In this document: piece after piece, positions 36,860 to 56,232 of the stretch | Position numbering within the stretch: position 1 is the first letter of the stretch | Layout: each line of letters starts with the position of its first letter | From: Syngnathus acus | Lineage: Eukaryota; Chordata; Actinopteri; Syngnathiformes; Syngnathidae | Direction: 5' to 3' | NCBI RefSeq assembly: GCF_901709675.1 | Contig: NC_051091.1 | Span: 8,280,967-8,344,966 of the forward strand | Length of the DNA stretch: 64,000 bases | Position numbers and translations under genes: made by a program | Notes under the pieces: model-generated | Database searches by the model: none | What the model was told of the DNA's origin: nothing | The model's input: the letters and a program-made list of their open reading frames with translations, nothing else

Positions 36860-37160
36860 AACAGAAGAAACATTCCCCTCGAGTGTCAGTGTGAGAGAGA
36901 GAAGACATCATCCAAGATGACAAATATAAATAATGTTTGTACTGTGCTTCTTCTTGGTACATTTCTAATCCGTGTTGATGAGCACAGGCTGGATGTGTTT
37001 TCCTTGACGATTGAAATCCTTTGTTTTTTAATATATATTTTATTGTGCTATGCTTTTTGTTACAACCGCGATGCAATCAATTGGTGCATGATATGTCTTA
37101 TTACAGAGTCCAACCTATTGTAGATTGAAATCATCCAAAATAATAAATATACTCGCTAAT
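36860..37160 (+). other. arpc4 3' untranslated region
   Basis: A short 3' UTR ends at an AATAAA at about 37142-37147. The gene converges on pfkfb4, whose 3' end lies about 1.2 kb further on the opposite strand. Confidence 0.6.
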
Positions 37161-38335
37161 AGGGAAAATGAATGTTTTTATTTACCAAGCAGAAAAACTT
37201 TATTGACATTTATTTTGAAAGAGAGCAGCAAGGCAAAGTACACTTTTCACAATAATTGTGTACATAAACCATTATAGAATAGAATAGAATAAAATGTAAT
37301 AAAACATATGAAGATTACGATAACAATTTGACAAACATTTTCAGATTGGCTTTTAACAGGCACCAATCTGAACACATCAGTGAAAACATATTTGGAGTAA
37401 ACATTGGGGATGGGCACTGTTAATTGCAATGGTGTGGAACTGATTGACAATCATACAACAAAATTGGTTCACCGAAATAGTTCACCCTAAAGTAAAGTCA
37501 AACACCAAATTTGAACTCGAACACCCATCATGTATGATAATAACACTTCTGTTTTTTGTCCATCACAGTAAAAGAAAAGCCACAAAATCTTACCCCAAAG
37601 ATGATTTCTTTTGTTTCCAGGCATATCACTGACTGACATTCACGTCCACATCTGGAACATTTCACAAAGACAATACATGTTGAAAAGGCTCATTAAAAAG
37701 TCGGAGAGACCCGAAAAAGCACCAGTTACACCGTCACCACTCCTTCTGATAGCACACCAAACATGCATAGAATCATTTCTACAGCTTATTTCAGAAAATG
37801 TTTCCTCAAATAGTGGCTGACCTCCAATGTAGTGATTCTCAAAGTGGGTACCACGCTCCCTCTAGTGGCCTCAAAAAGAATGACTGCCCAAGTCCAGTTC
37901 AGTTGTATTAAACTTTCAGGACATTTCTAATATATCATAAGAATTGTGTCCATTTATGAGGTCGCTTGACATAAGTCCAAATCTAAATGACTTTCTGGCC
38001 ACTATTGTTTTGTTGCAATGTTCAAACTACTGAAACACAAACAGTTCCTTCTTTCACCCACAGCAAGACATTAAGTGAGCGCTTTTGGCAGTGCTACGTA
38101 GTAACAAAAAGACACACGTCGTTCATTCAGAAAGTTCCCCGCCCATGGAGTAGTACAAAACAGGATGCCGGTGCCGAACGTCAACGGCGAGCGTCCTCGT
38201 GAGGCAGTCGAGAAGTCACACGAGAAGCGTCAGAAGTGCGTCGGCACGGTTTTCAGAGCGGCCTCTGTGCTACGCTGCGCGTTCACATTCTGCAACAGCC
38301 ACAGTTTTTGACATCAACAGGGAAATAAAAACAAA
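37161..38335. other. Spacer between convergent arpc4 and pfkfb4 ends
   Basis: A/T-rich with no coding exon recognised. A more GC-rich segment (38090-38290) has no protein similarity I recognise. Additional minus-strand AATAAA complements (for example near 37199) could serve as distal pfkfb4 polyadenylation sites. Confidence 0.45.
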
Positions 38336-38517
38336 TTTATTTATTACATTGCGTCTTTCCAAGACAACAAGAAATACAAATGGGCATTAATACTGATCAT
38401 GATCTTTACAATGAAGATACATTTAACATGACAATTATAAGAGGTTAGAAGTTGTGTATTGGCTTCATGGTTAAAATATAAGACAGACACTGGAGGAAGA
38501 TGTTTGTAAAGCATCTT
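38336..38517 (-). other. pfkfb4 3' untranslated region (short form)
   Basis: On the minus strand the first AATAAA after the stop codon is at 38336-38341, about 180 nt downstream. This is the minimal 3' UTR; longer forms are possible. Confidence 0.45.
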
Positions 38518-41648
<3,131 letters not shown>

Positions 41649-42180
41649 TCACGACGATGCTGTTCCTGCTGCTGTCTACAAGTAACTCACTAAAAGATCG
41701 GTTCTGCGCGCACTGAGGCTGCGGGGGAGAGGATGTCTCATATGAGCTGAGGAACAGCAGGTTGTCGTTACCGTAATGACTGGTAGCGTACGCAACAAGA
41801 ATGGATGAGCGAAACAAGATCGTTTTCTACCTCAAATGTGTCAATAAAACATCCGCAGGGTGATATTTTAAAAGCACTAATAAATGAACGGTATAAAAAA
41901 CTGAAAATACACAAAGAGTTTCTGGTGTTCAACAGAGTTTACCGTAAAGCCGAGCGAGAGACGCAATAAGAAAACGTTTGACAGGAAAAACAACCTTCGC
42001 GTGAACTGCACGTGGACAGCGAGTGGATGAGACGATCTTGGCCAATCAGAGAACAGACCGGAAACCTGGCAGCCAATGAGCACAGCGGAGCGCCACAACA
42101 ACCAGCTCGTTCATGACGGCTTGCAGACCCAAGATAAAAAAACAAACAGAACCTCAACATTTTTACTCGTGATTACTCTT
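41649..42180 (-). promoter_or_regulatory. pfkfb4 5' flank
   Basis: Sequence directly upstream of the pfkfb4 start codon on the minus strand. It should carry 5' UTR and possibly the promoter: there is an inverted CCAAT (ATTGG) and moderately GC-rich sequence around 42000-42120. No splice acceptor immediately upstream of the ATG is obvious, so an unspliced 5' UTR is possible. Confidence 0.35.
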
Positions 42181-44700
42181 TAACTTCACGAATGAGTCGC
42201 CCAACAATATTACACATTTAAATATTTACTTTTTATGTTTGATCAAAGTCGAATTCATTTGGATAAATAAGATAAATAGAGATTTTAAAAAGATTTTGTA
42301 ACTATAATGTGCATTTATTTTTAATTAGTGACTCATGAAATGCATGCAACTCGGTGTCGTTTCGTCACTTACATGTAGGGACACAAATCGCCACTAGGTT
42401 GCGCTGTTTCACCACTTTCACATACAGTAACGTCCACTGCATTTGTTTGGAATGCACAGATTTAGCTAGCCCAAATTGAATTGCTATGGACTGATACCTT
42501 TGAATTATAGCTCAATAGGTAAGGTTATTGCCTATTTAAAAAGGTTTGAGAAAAACATATGAATCTGTTATGTTCAGAAAGTGTGTGTGTGTTTGTGGGA
42601 GCAGAAGTAAAAGGAGGTGGGTGTGTTCCTCCCAAATTTCCTCAAGCACACACTCACTGACAGGAAGGGACAAATGGCCAAGATCTCAAGTCTTAAGTAG
42701 CAACTCATAAACAAAGCATCATTGTTTCCATTTCCATTTTATCTCTGCAATTCAGGACCAAAAGTATGTGCAGCAGTGACTCTTCAGTTTTCAATCATGC
42801 GAAATAGAGTATTGAAAATCAATCTTCTGAGATGTTTGGCATAAAGAATCATTTAGTTACATCCTGTTCTGTTCTTTTCTGCTACAAAATGGGAAAGCCG
42901 GAAGCATGACGACACTCCAGGGGCAGAAATATTGTCACATATAAGTAGCAGCAATGAGATCTGGATGGGGGAAGGGGCTGTGAACAAAACAAATCCATAT
43001 CAGAATTTAGCCTAAGATACAAAGACAACAACAATGACTTTACGTTTCCTTACTCCACAAGCAAAACTAATGCGGAGAAATCACCTCAGTGGCATTCAAC
43101 GTGTGCCTAATATCACAATAGCTCCCATCTCCAGATGTAAAAGCGGCCATAATAACAACACAGTGCACGCGTGCGCAGACGCAGCTCTGCCACAAGCCTA
43201 TAATGGGATTCAGAGCGAGCGGGTGAACTTTCCCCCAGATTCTGCACAGACTCCACCAGAGAGGGAGGGAGGGAACCAGCCAGCTAGAGGGACGAATTAT
43301 TGGCATTATTCATAGAAGCCCTGAGAGACACAAATGCACTGATAACAAAGGCTTATACAAAGATAGACACCAAAGCTGGAATATCATGTTGCCCTTCCTC
43401 TGCAGCACATATGTGGCAAAACTGCCTTTACTACCGCCTCGTGCCATTGCGTTAGCATGACCAGCAAGTCATTAGGAGTTGAGCAGAACACGGTGCCAGC
43501 TTGCATGTTGTCAGTCCAACATATCCTTGGGCTCAACATGATCGTGTATTCGCCAGGCACGTAGTCATCTGGTATGTCGCATAGTGCAGCTACTTTCCAG
43601 CATTCCCTCCAGGCAATATGAATTACATAATACAGTAACAGCCTGTTTGTATGCAAACGGACTCATTGGATTATATAGGACGCAGTACAAAAGACTGCTT
43701 CACACTTCACACTCGCCGTTTAATCTGGGCAGATAAATGAGGTCATAGTCCAAAGCGCACATATATCAACTTGTACTGCACAATATGCACGCTTGAGATG
43801 CCAAGATCTCAACTCATGACCTCTTGACCTCTGAGTACCGCTTGATGCCCTAACTGGGAATCGTCAGACCCAACCCCTAATCTGTGTGAAACCTGAACAC
43901 TAAGCAAAATAAAAATAACTCTCATACAAAAAAAATGCCATATAATTAGAACACTGCTGGCAACCAGCCGAGAGTGCAACCTGCCTTTTGTTTAAAGTCA
44001 TAATCAATAATCAATCAAAACGGGTCTCATTGATGACTTGCTTGAGTTTAGGAAAAAGGGAATCAAAATATAGGTCAGGTGAGTGGAGACTTAGGGAGGT
44101 TAGGCTCCTCTCAGCCAGATGCTCGGGTGAAGCAGCCAGGGGTTGTGCAACTGCAACTATTCATCTTTTCTCATGCACTAAATGAAGCAAACGTCACAGA
44201 ATCTCTTTGGCCACATTGAAAGAGGGCGGGGCAAACTTTATATTTTTCCACCAGCTTCAAAACCTTTATGACCATATGCAACACTTTCCACCTTTGAGTG
44301 ACTATTTACAAAGCTGACCGGTTGTGCCAACATTGACGTGATTCAAAAGGATGCCTCAAAAGGACAAAAATATGTCACTTAAAAAATAAGCTTTTAGACA
44401 GCTTATCCACAACACCAGCTTGCTTCCTTGCTTGCAGACTCAAGGTTAAAAAAATAAATCGCAATTGGCAACACTTGACAACAAAGCCACAAATTGTATA
44501 CGAAGCAAATGACCTCATAAAGTATCGTCGTTTTTTCGTTAAATGTAATTTAGAGTAAGTGGGCGTTTTCTGCTCGGCATCCGGAAGCGAGCCTACGTGA
44601 CACACGCCTGTTTACTTCAGCTCGCTGCTACTCGAAGCTGCACAGCTGCCGCTCCAAAAGCTTCCACGCTCCCAATCACAGCCAATAAAAGCCACAGTGC
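42181..44700. other. Non-coding spacer between pfkfb4 and mapkapk3
   Basis: No coding exon is supported. The sequence is mostly unique and A/T-rich, with a short CA-like patch and a GGGAGG-type run near 43260. None of its open frames has a family motif. It could be upstream intronic or promoter DNA for pfkfb4. Confidence 0.45.
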
Positions 44701-44709
44701 AGATCTTAC

Positions 44710-44900
44710 CTGCCCCGTCCCGCGTGTTTCTTGGGTGGCAAGAGCCCCTCATAATCCGGCTTTGGTGCTCTAGTTCCACGCGTGGAGATAGTCAGAGAGT
44801 GAGGGGTGGAGAGGGGAGGACATCCACACTGGTGGCTGTCGCTTGTCCGGGCAGCAATGAATGAAGAGCGCGCGCGCGCCCTCCATAACACGCCTCCTCA
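44710..44900 (-). other. CpG-rich segment with a splice donor: possible alternative pfkfb4 first exon
   Basis: On the minus strand a GC-rich stretch ends in GGGGCAG followed by GTAAGATC, a strong donor (exon edge 44710). It includes a CG-alternating run at 44868-44880. An ATG at 44752 leaves 43 nt before the donor, phase 1, exactly the phase accepted by pfkfb4 exon 2 (40734). A second open frame without its own ATG passes through the same segment. It is therefore a candidate promoter and alternative first exon for pfkfb4, about 3 kb above the main one. Nothing in the sequence proves the splice. Confidence 0.3.
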
Positions 44901-45004
44901 CGTAAAGCAGCGCACGCGCACGTTTGCTTGTTTTTGTTTTGCGGATCGCGCACATGTTCTTTAAACGCCCCTCATATTCTTGTGTCCAGAACATGGAACA
45001 GATA

Positions 45005-46423
45005 AACAAGAAAAATAATAATAATTAAAAATTTTTTTTTTTTTTTTAAATAAATAAATAAAACTGTTATTTATTTGAAAAGTAACTTTAAAAATTTGTA
45101 TCGATACGTCAAATTATTAACGTTACTAACATAATTCTATACAATTTATTATTGATTTCACATTTATTTTAAAAATATATTGTAACTGATTTATGTAGGC
45201 ATAATGTATTCCCATTCTCAAAAGTATGATTCAACATAACAGTAACACTAATTGTTAAATAAAATAAACAAATGGAGGAAATGCTAGATCATTCTTAAAA
45301 TAAAACTATTCATTATATATAAACAATATACAGTACCAAGAATGATTTCACCAATAATCTAATAAAATGACGGAATAATAAATAGATCAACTAAATAATG
45401 TCAACGATTTACTATTATCATATTATAAATGGAATAAAGAAATTTAGAAACTCGATCAAAAAGCCTCCATTTCACAACGTCCTTTTTAATCATAAGAAAG
45501 ACATTCTTGTCACTGCTCTTGCCAAGTAGGAAGTTGCAGATATTTGACTGGCCTGCCTGCATTCCAAGCAAATAATCTTAACGGGGTGAAGAAAAATATT
45601 CAATTCCTTTCCTGCAAACCACACTAGGGAAGCAAACAAAAATTAGCAGAGCGTTAAAACAAGGGCAGAGTCCCATGCTGACTTGCTAGCTAGATAAGAG
45701 ATGAGAGATATGAAGATAGATAAGCATGAAAATACAACCTCTCCCCGCCCAAATAGCATAGTAGCTATTCCAAATAAACTTAAAACTGGATTTTATGATG
45801 TGGACTTAAACTTGAGCCTCTTTTGCAAACAAACAAGCTAAAATTCCTGCATCTTTGGGTCACTGCAGCCAGAACAGTTCAAGCCTAAGTCACCTCTTAA
45901 CTGCTGAGACACGCAGTGGCTGCATAACAGACTTATGCAAAAGCCCCTATGGGTGAATGGCTTCCAGGAAGAAAGTGACCGAATTTGCAAGTAAGCCTGA
46001 ACCGGTCCCACGGTAACATGAACGATGGTATGTTTACATGTTCTGAAAGTTGTGCAAATGCGATAATGCACAAATGGAAAAGTACAGACACACCCTCCAA
46101 CATGAGACTATTATTACGAAAAGGTGAATTCCCAAATCACAGAAACAGTGCAACAAAGTTGTCATGGTGCACTTTCAACGCATGCTTAAAACCCTAAAAC
46201 GTGTCATGACGACTGACAAAGACTTCCGAAGTCCATTAGTGATTCTTTCCACCACATGGTCAATCTCCTCCATGCAGAACTTGAATTTAAATTAATCCTT
46301 AATGTCTCACCTGTCGCTATTGCTCTTTAGCAAGACTCGCAAATTACAGCTGTTGAAAATGCAGACTCATTTGCAATGTTTGGTTTCATGTACAAGAGAG
46401 ACATAACACATTAAAAGTACAGT
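45005..46423. other. A/T-rich spacer downstream of mapkapk3
   Basis: Strongly A/T-rich (especially 45010-45460) with homopolymers and ATTT/AATA repeats. No gene recognised. The part nearest 46424 may include mapkapk3 transcript beyond its first polyadenylation signal. Confidence 0.5.
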
Positions 46424-46673
46424 TTTATTTGAAATACTGTAGTAGTACTAGTAGCTTTATAATATTTACACAATCTGCTATTAAGACGCATATGAAGGGT
46501 GCCCCCCCCCCCCCCAAATGTGACATCATTATGACATCATATAATTTTAAATTATCATCATTGGTGCATTACTTTTGGGTTCAGGGAAAGTAATATATTG
46601 ACCAACTACAAAATGATGTCAATTTTGGGGGGGGAATACATTCTATAGTAATTATAGAGTTGTATGGTTATTA
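46424..46673 (-). other. mapkapk3 3' untranslated region
   Basis: Runs from the mapkapk3 stop to an AATAAA complement at 46424-46429. It contains a C-run at about 46502-46515 and a G-run at 46626-46634 that could pair in the transcript. Confidence 0.5.
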
Positions 46674-49687
<3,014 letters not shown>

Positions 49688-49822
49688 TTTATTACGATTT
49701 ATTACGAATTACTAAGCTATTTTAACACACCTGTATTTTTCTCTGATAATACATCTGCATGAAAGCAATTGCTTTAATTTAAATGTCTGCTGTTTTCATT
49801 TGAACTCTCCGGTTCCTCGAGG
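49688..49822 (-). other. uroc1 3' untranslated region
   Basis: Two AATAAA complements, 49688-49693 and 49698-49703, sit in a duplicated 10-bp motif shortly after the uroc1 stop, giving a 3' UTR of only about 130 nt. Confidence 0.55.
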
Positions 49823-52800
49823 TTAGCCCTGCAGAGCCCGGTCCAGTACGTGCTCATCATGTACCGGAAAAGGCATAGTGACGCGCAGCTGTCGAACCTC
49901 CTCCATGGTGCGCTGGATGGTCTCGTAAGCGTTGGAGTTTCCACACCAGCTGCGCCGGGCCACCTTCACAAACAGAATAAGTCATTAGCATCAGACACAA
50001 ACCATCTGTCAAATCCACTTTTCTGCATCGTCTCACCCCATTGGACACGTCCCAGTTGAGCATCAGAGAGGCTCGCTTCGCTGCTTCCTCAGAGCCGTCC
50101 AAAAGCAAACCAAATCCTCCGTTCATCACTTCACCCCTATAGCAAGTAACAACTCGCTCATGTTACGGGATTCGGCATGGGACATCCCTGGTTTATACAA
50201 ATCGATGACACAAGATAACAAACCAAGCCTTACCAGCCCACACCGCCACCATTGTGCAAAGCTACCCAGGTGGCACCCCTGAAGGCATCGCCAACAAAGT
50301 TCTGGACTGCCATATCTAGAAGAAGTAAGGAGTCGCTGAGACTGCGGGAATCAAAGTGAGCTATGTGCAATCAGTACTACTCGAATGTGGAAGTCAGCTG
50401 AGACAACCTACACATACCTGCACAGAACGCAGAGCCATCATACACATTGGAGGTCTCTCTGAAGGGGCTGTCGGTACCACTCACATCATGGTGGTCTCTG
50501 CTGATCACCACCGGAGCCTGACACAGATAAGCCCTCTCACTTTAAAAAGGTCCATATTCAGTATATATTTTGTATAACTTTTGCAGGAGGAAGAAAAGAA
50601 CTTCAAATGTGAATGTCAAACTAATACCTTAGAATTTGTATGCATACAAATATTATTCATACATGTATTTACAATAAAAGAAAAAATATTCAATTAGATA
50701 AAAGCATAAAAAATAGCCAACATTAGGGGAGGGGTCATTTCTGTAAAAGTATAACGGGATGAATAAACAGTCTTACTGAAACTTTTCCTTCAGCCACAGC
50801 TCTGTTGATGGCCAAAGCAATGGCAACTCTTCCTTTCTGGTCCGAGTAGAGAATTCTGGCCTGGGACCCCACAACCTGCAAAACGCGGGTGCACACACAA
50901 CACACACACACACGGAAAAGAAAATCATCTCACGAGTGGTGATTTGTGAGCCACGTACAAAAGTGTAGTTAGAAACCATTTTGTGTTTTCCGGCCTCCCT
51001 GATCCAGAGGATGTTGTCGTTGTACTGTTGTCGGACTCTATCGGTCACATTGGCGCTCAAATTGTCCAAGACAGAGGCGGCGATATTGTCGGTTATGGCG
51101 AGGTCCTGGGGGTCGCCAGACGTGCACACCCAACGAAATGGTCCGAAGCCCAAAGAAAAAATGTCTCTGAGGGGTGGAGACATCAAATGATTGCACACGA
51201 GAGAGAAAATGGGATGTCAATAAAATTGACAACTGACCCCATGATGTGTTGGACATAGGATGGGTAGCGGAATTCTGTTGCACCTCCACCAACCTTTTCC
51301 ACCTCGGCACCTATAAAAAAAAAAACAATCTCGTGTCAAAAATATAAATATAATCTATATAATATAAATTCAAATAATGATGATTTAAACAAAATTAAAT
51401 CCTAATTATACTTAAAATTCAGTATACTGAACAACGTGTGCATCCCAAAGTTGACAAAGGGTCACAATAAGTTCACTATAGCATATTTTAGGTTCATCAA
51501 AAAAAGTCTATCTGAAAGCCCAATAGCATATTTTTTTTGTTTTTTTTGTTATTGTGAATACGAGCCAATTTCAAAGTGTCATTTGTACCAGCTCTTTGCG
51601 CCTCCAGTAGAAATGCATTGCCATAGTCCCAAAAGAACATGCCGGCATCCGACAATTTGTTGATCGCTTTCACTTGTCTCTGGAGACTATGGAAAAGTGA
51701 AGAACCAGTCAGCTTCACAGCAACAAACTTTGATTTCAGGATAACACCACTTTTTGCATAAGAGACGGCACCTTTCTTTGACCATGTTGCGGAATCGACT
51801 CGGATCAGTGGACATGAGCTGGTTGGCCTGGCGGAAACTGAGTTGTACCGGATAGTAGCCTCCGTTAAAGGGGTTGTGGAGGGACGTTTGGTCTGAGCCC
51901 AAATCCACCAGGAGCTCACCTGTCTTCTGGTACTCCAACTGCAGCCTCTCCCTAATCAAGAATACAAGTTCAACTAATGTCTACGAGATCCAACTTTCAC
52001 TCTAAGCATTGTGGCACTCACCACAAGTCCACTATGTTGCCATGGTAACCCAAACTAAGGGGAGTCTTTGTGGATCTGCTTTCTCTGTAAGCCACCAAAA
52101 TCAAGAAAGTAACTTTACTAAGTTACTTTTTTTTTTCAAACTGTGGGAACACACACGCGTGTTCCTTTCGATAACATTTAGTGATCATGGAAATGTGTGT
52201 GCTACCTGATGCGTTTAATGCAGTGGTCCATATCATCGGTGACCTCCATCAACCAGCCCTGCTCGTGTCTCTTTTTGAGAGGAGCCTCATCCACCTAACA
52301 CAGAATCACACGCGTCACACACAAAACCTCCCACCGAAAGCCATCCTGGCATCACCTCCGCAATGACGCCGATGCAACCGGCAATGACGGCGGCTTTAGC
52401 CTGAGCTCCACTCATCCCCCCGAGGCCAGAGGTCACGAAGACACGCCCCCTAAGGTCGCCGGAGCCAAGGTACCTCCGACCGGCGTTCAGCACAGTCAGC
52501 TGCACACAAAATAAGTACTTCTAATTTGACAACAGGCTCGGTCGAAAAAAATGGATTGCCGTGCAGATAAACTAATCCCATTTTCATCGTGCTACAAGAA
52601 TAATAACAATTTTAACTAAATGAGTTCATTAAAATGTGTACCATAGTGCCATGAACAATCCCTTGAGGTCCAATGTAGCAGTAGCTGCCAGCTGTCATTT
52701 GACCATACCTGCAAAATATGCAAATACAGCATCGTAGTAGCTCGTAACAAAGAACACCTTGAAGACTTACATTGACACGCCGAGAGCAAACATCCTTTCA

Positions 52801-54216
52801 TATTGCTCTCTGGAGGAGTAGTTTGGAATAACCTAAACAAAAACCAAGAAGATAATCATCACAATAGAATGTGGTGAGTGTGTTTTGTGGCGGCTTGTAC
52901 CATGCCGTTGGTAATGATGGCGCGAGGCGAAGAGGGCAGGCTTGGGAACAGACCCATGGGGTGACCGCTGTACATGACCAAAGTCTGCTCCTCTGTCATC
53001 TCGCTCAGATAATTCATCACGAGACGAAACTGTACGAATGTAAACACACAATATGTTGGTGCTTTCAAAATAAGAGTTTAAGCAATGTTTGACTTTGTAG
53101 TCCAAGAAGGCAAAAACATGAGCGGTGTGACAATCATTGGGTCTTTACCTTTTTTTTTACCTTATTTGTTTGTTTATTTATTTTACAAAAAAAGTGGACT
53201 AATTTTGAGACATCTTAACTTTTCAAAGATATTATATTTCAATATTAACTAACTGTACCTGAGCCCAGTTGCTGAAAACTTGCCCATTTCCTCCATAGGT
53301 GACGAGCTCCTGGGGAAACTAAAAACAAAAAGGCGGCTTAGATTATTTGAGGCAAGAAATTGAATGAATTGAGTTGTGGAAGAATCTTACCTGGGCTACT
53401 GCTGGGTCTAAATTGTTCATGATCATCAACATGATTGAGGCCGCTTGACGTGTGCGGCACGGGTACTCGTGGATGGGGTACGCTCTGAGCAAGGGTGCAA
53501 CACGAAAACTGTCAATATGCTCTCAAGACACTCTTAAAAATGTCATTTGAGTTTCTGATTATTATGTTGTTGTCTTACCTCAGATGTAACACAGGACAAA
53601 AGCGGTACATGTAAATGTGCCCATATTGGCGCAGCTCTTGTGCAAATTCTGGTGCGAGTGTTGCATGATGGGTCGGGGGGAAATATCGCAGGGCGTTTCT
53701 CAGTGCCAGCTAAAACGGGGGGGAATTATAATCAGCATGTGTATCAGAAACAGGTATAATATGTACACACAAAAAAAAACAGAGGTCACTAGCTTCTCTT
53801 AATTATTGACTGAAGACTTTGCTTCACTTTTGGCCAATCAGTGAAGGACCTTGGAGAATAATCAATATTGTAGTGCAGCATGGCCGTCAACAGTGATTAC
53901 GCAATAAGTACACCACATGACACTGGTCAACAATTTTTTATTTTTTTTTAAATCAAAGATGCAACAATATAATAATAATACAATATCTATCACTTGATAT
54001 GTTTCAGCTCACCAACGACCCAAATGAGGACAATTGACCCAGGAAAGTATTTTCTAGATTTTCAATGTAGCCTTGACTGAATCTACTTACCCGCTCCTCT
54101 TGATCTGTAAGGTTTGGGGTCCGAACGGGCGCATGGGGCACATTGGGGTCTCGTCCTCGGTTCAGGGGTAAAACATCCAGAGGTAAGCCGCTGCATATCT
54201 CCTTTAGGGTGGCCAT
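49823..54216 (-). CDS. uroc1: Urocanate hydratase (urocanase)
   Basis: Nineteen coding exons on the minus strand: 54091-54216, 53579-53709, 53391-53484, 53259-53318, 52901-53029, 52771-52832, 52642-52708, 52356-52499, 52206-52294, 52022-52084, 51772-51951, 51589-51686, 51238-51310, 50977-51166, 50777-50875, 50418-50517, 50234-50315, 50037-50136 and 49823-49963. They give 2028 nt, 675 aa, one less than human UROC1. The NAD-dependent cytosolic liver enzyme converts urocanate to imidazolone propionate, the second step of histidine breakdown. Family signatures include YGGNGQVFSNWAQF, VMYSGHPMG, TSGLGGMSGAQAKA (NAD-binding Gly-rich loop), HNPFNGGYYPVQ, WVCTSGDPQDLA, SRDHHDVSGTDSPFRETS and LHNGGGVGWGEVMNGGFG. 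All junction phases agree. After exon 14, a second in-frame donor 18 nt downstream could add six residues. Confidence 0.95.
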
Positions 54217-55064
54217 CCTGTTAAGTCCTCAATTTAAAAAGAATGTGGGAAGACCGCTGCTGAATATTTGACTTGGCTCCGAGTGGTCTGATTGGCTAAC
54301 AGGAAAGGATGGTTGGTAATTATTGATCTAAAAGGGAATCTGAAGCGGCTCAAACTGACCTCTGACCCCAGGTACTTGCTTACACAAAAATGAATGCCAG
54401 AACCTTTGAACAAGGGACTAAAGTCAGACCATTTTTTTGATGGAACGGCAGGTTGAATAGGAAGAAAGAAAATCAGCCGCTGGTAGAAAAGCAGCCAGAA
54501 AAGCAAGCTTGTGAAAACAGCTGGCAGGCAGATTAGGTGACAAAGTGTAACTTTAAAGAGGATGTGATTTGATATTTGGTTTAGAACGTGACTTTGAAAT
54601 GTTGGGGTAATTCATGACATTTCTTGAGCAAATAGTGCATGCTGAGAACTGTTGTATGAGGTTTGAGGAGCAATTATCCATTTTAGGTGACATCACAGTA
54701 TTTGAGATATTTAGGTTAAAGGCTGCATAATTGGTAGATACTCTTTATGCTGCAGTTAAACATGTTTTATAAAGCACTCAACTCAAATTCAGTTTATAGA
54801 ATCACTCACAATATTTGTCTGCATGAGTATTATACTGCCCCCAAGTGGCCAGATTCGGAAGTTTAGGATTTGAGTTTGTGTTTTTCCCGTGATTGATTTT
54901 TTCCTCCCAAATTAAAATGAAACAAAGAAATATGCACGTTAACTTCATTGAAAAGTTGAAGCTGAAAAGTTGAATCAGGCAAGCTCAGCCCAATGTGCTT
55001 TCAACCACAAAACACTGAAAAAACGTAGTCAAAGATCAATTGTATTTCAAAACGTTCAATAGTA
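54217..55064. other. Spacer between uroc1 and chchd4
   Basis: Contains the uroc1 5' flank and the distal chchd4 3' region. No coding exon or repeat of note is seen. A liver-type promoter would be expected near 54217-54500, but I cannot name its sites confidently. Confidence 0.45.
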
Positions 55065-55385
55065 TTTATTGGTAACTATTTAAGTGACATGAATGCCATT
55101 GGAAGAGTTGAGGTAAATACCGTGTCTGCTTTACAGAAGGCTTGGCCCCACTTGGAAGCTCAATTCTTAAATCAGTCTGCTGAATGCAGTACAGTACATG
55201 AAAACAAGTGCAATCTACGTGATACATGAAATAAAATGAAAGCTTTTTTGTAAATAATCATTTGTTCCGTGGTCAACAGTTTGTGTGCTCTGATTATTAT
55301 TTCCGAATCAGACAAACAAAAAGCGGAAATGGGTAACTAGCACATCAGGGCCCACCTAAAGCCTTTCCCAAACCGATGACAGGTA
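55065..55385 (-). other. chchd4 3' untranslated region
   Basis: From the chchd4 stop to an AATAAA complement at 55065-55070, about 320 nt, A/T-rich. Confidence 0.5.
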
Positions 55386-56232
55386 TTAGTTTTCCAGTGA
55401 ACTCCCTGCACTGGTTTGCGAGCTATTTGAGTCCTGCACGGGGTCAGATGTGGACTTGGAATCAGAAGCTGTGGCATCTTTTGAAGTCTGCTCTGCATTT
55501 GCTTCAGGTATCTTATTTTCTTCTTGTGGGTAGAGTTCCGGATAGAGCTGCATGCACTCTTGCATTGCGCTGAACTGATCCAGACACTCAGAGCCCTTCA
55601 GCTCCTCTTTACTGTAATGGAAGCAGGAGAAGGCCTCCTTAAATTCGGTCCCACAGGGACCACTGGCCATCCCACCCAAGCAGGGACAACTCCAGTTAAT
55701 CTCCCCACTGGGAAGAATCAGCCCTAATAAGACAGATGCTGAGAATTAATTGCTTTTTTTTGGTTGCAGTTTCCACTGTAAATATTGCACAGTATAATTT
55801 CATTTCGACATATTTACTTGAGACTTTTACTACTTTCCTGTTAGTACGGCTGCTGTGGCGACATCTTGCGGCGTTAGCGCTACTTTTAAAGCTTATTTTG
55901 GTCACTCACCTCGCTCCTCATAAGGATCATCAGGGTCTTCCTCAACAAGCTCGGCGTTGCTGGGTGTTGCATGATCTTCTTTGGTGACAAAGATTATTTT
56001 GTCTTTGCCTGTGTGGAATTTATTTTCAATTGAATGGAACGAACAACTGAATCTTTACATGTTACCGACTCAAGGTAACACATTAAAACAAATACTGTAA
56101 TTCTTATTTGATGCAACGCATTTTCATTTCGTAATGCTATCATGGCATAAAAACTTCCGGATACAAGTTGTATGAATGAGTTAGCCGAGCTAGCACAGCG
56201 TGCTGCTTACCCTCTTGCCTGACAGTAGTCAT
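55386..56232 (-). CDS. chchd4: Mitochondrial intermembrane space import and assembly protein 40 (CHCHD4/MIA40)
   Basis: Three coding exons on the minus strand: 56211-56232, 55910-56008 and 55386-55723. They give 459 nt, 152 aa. CHCHD4 is the oxidoreductase of the mitochondrial intermembrane space. It traps incoming small Cys-motif proteins by a transient disulfide and is re-oxidised by GFER/ALR. The redox-active CPC is Cys53-Pro-Cys55, and the twin CX9C pairs are Cys64/Cys74 and Cys87/Cys97, at the same positions as in the human protein. As in human, there is no presequence or membrane anchor, unlike yeast Mia40. The Ser/Thr/Asn-rich acidic tail after residue ~105 is longer than human (142 aa) and poorly conserved. 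Exon 1 encodes just MTTVRQE plus one base. Confidence 0.96.
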
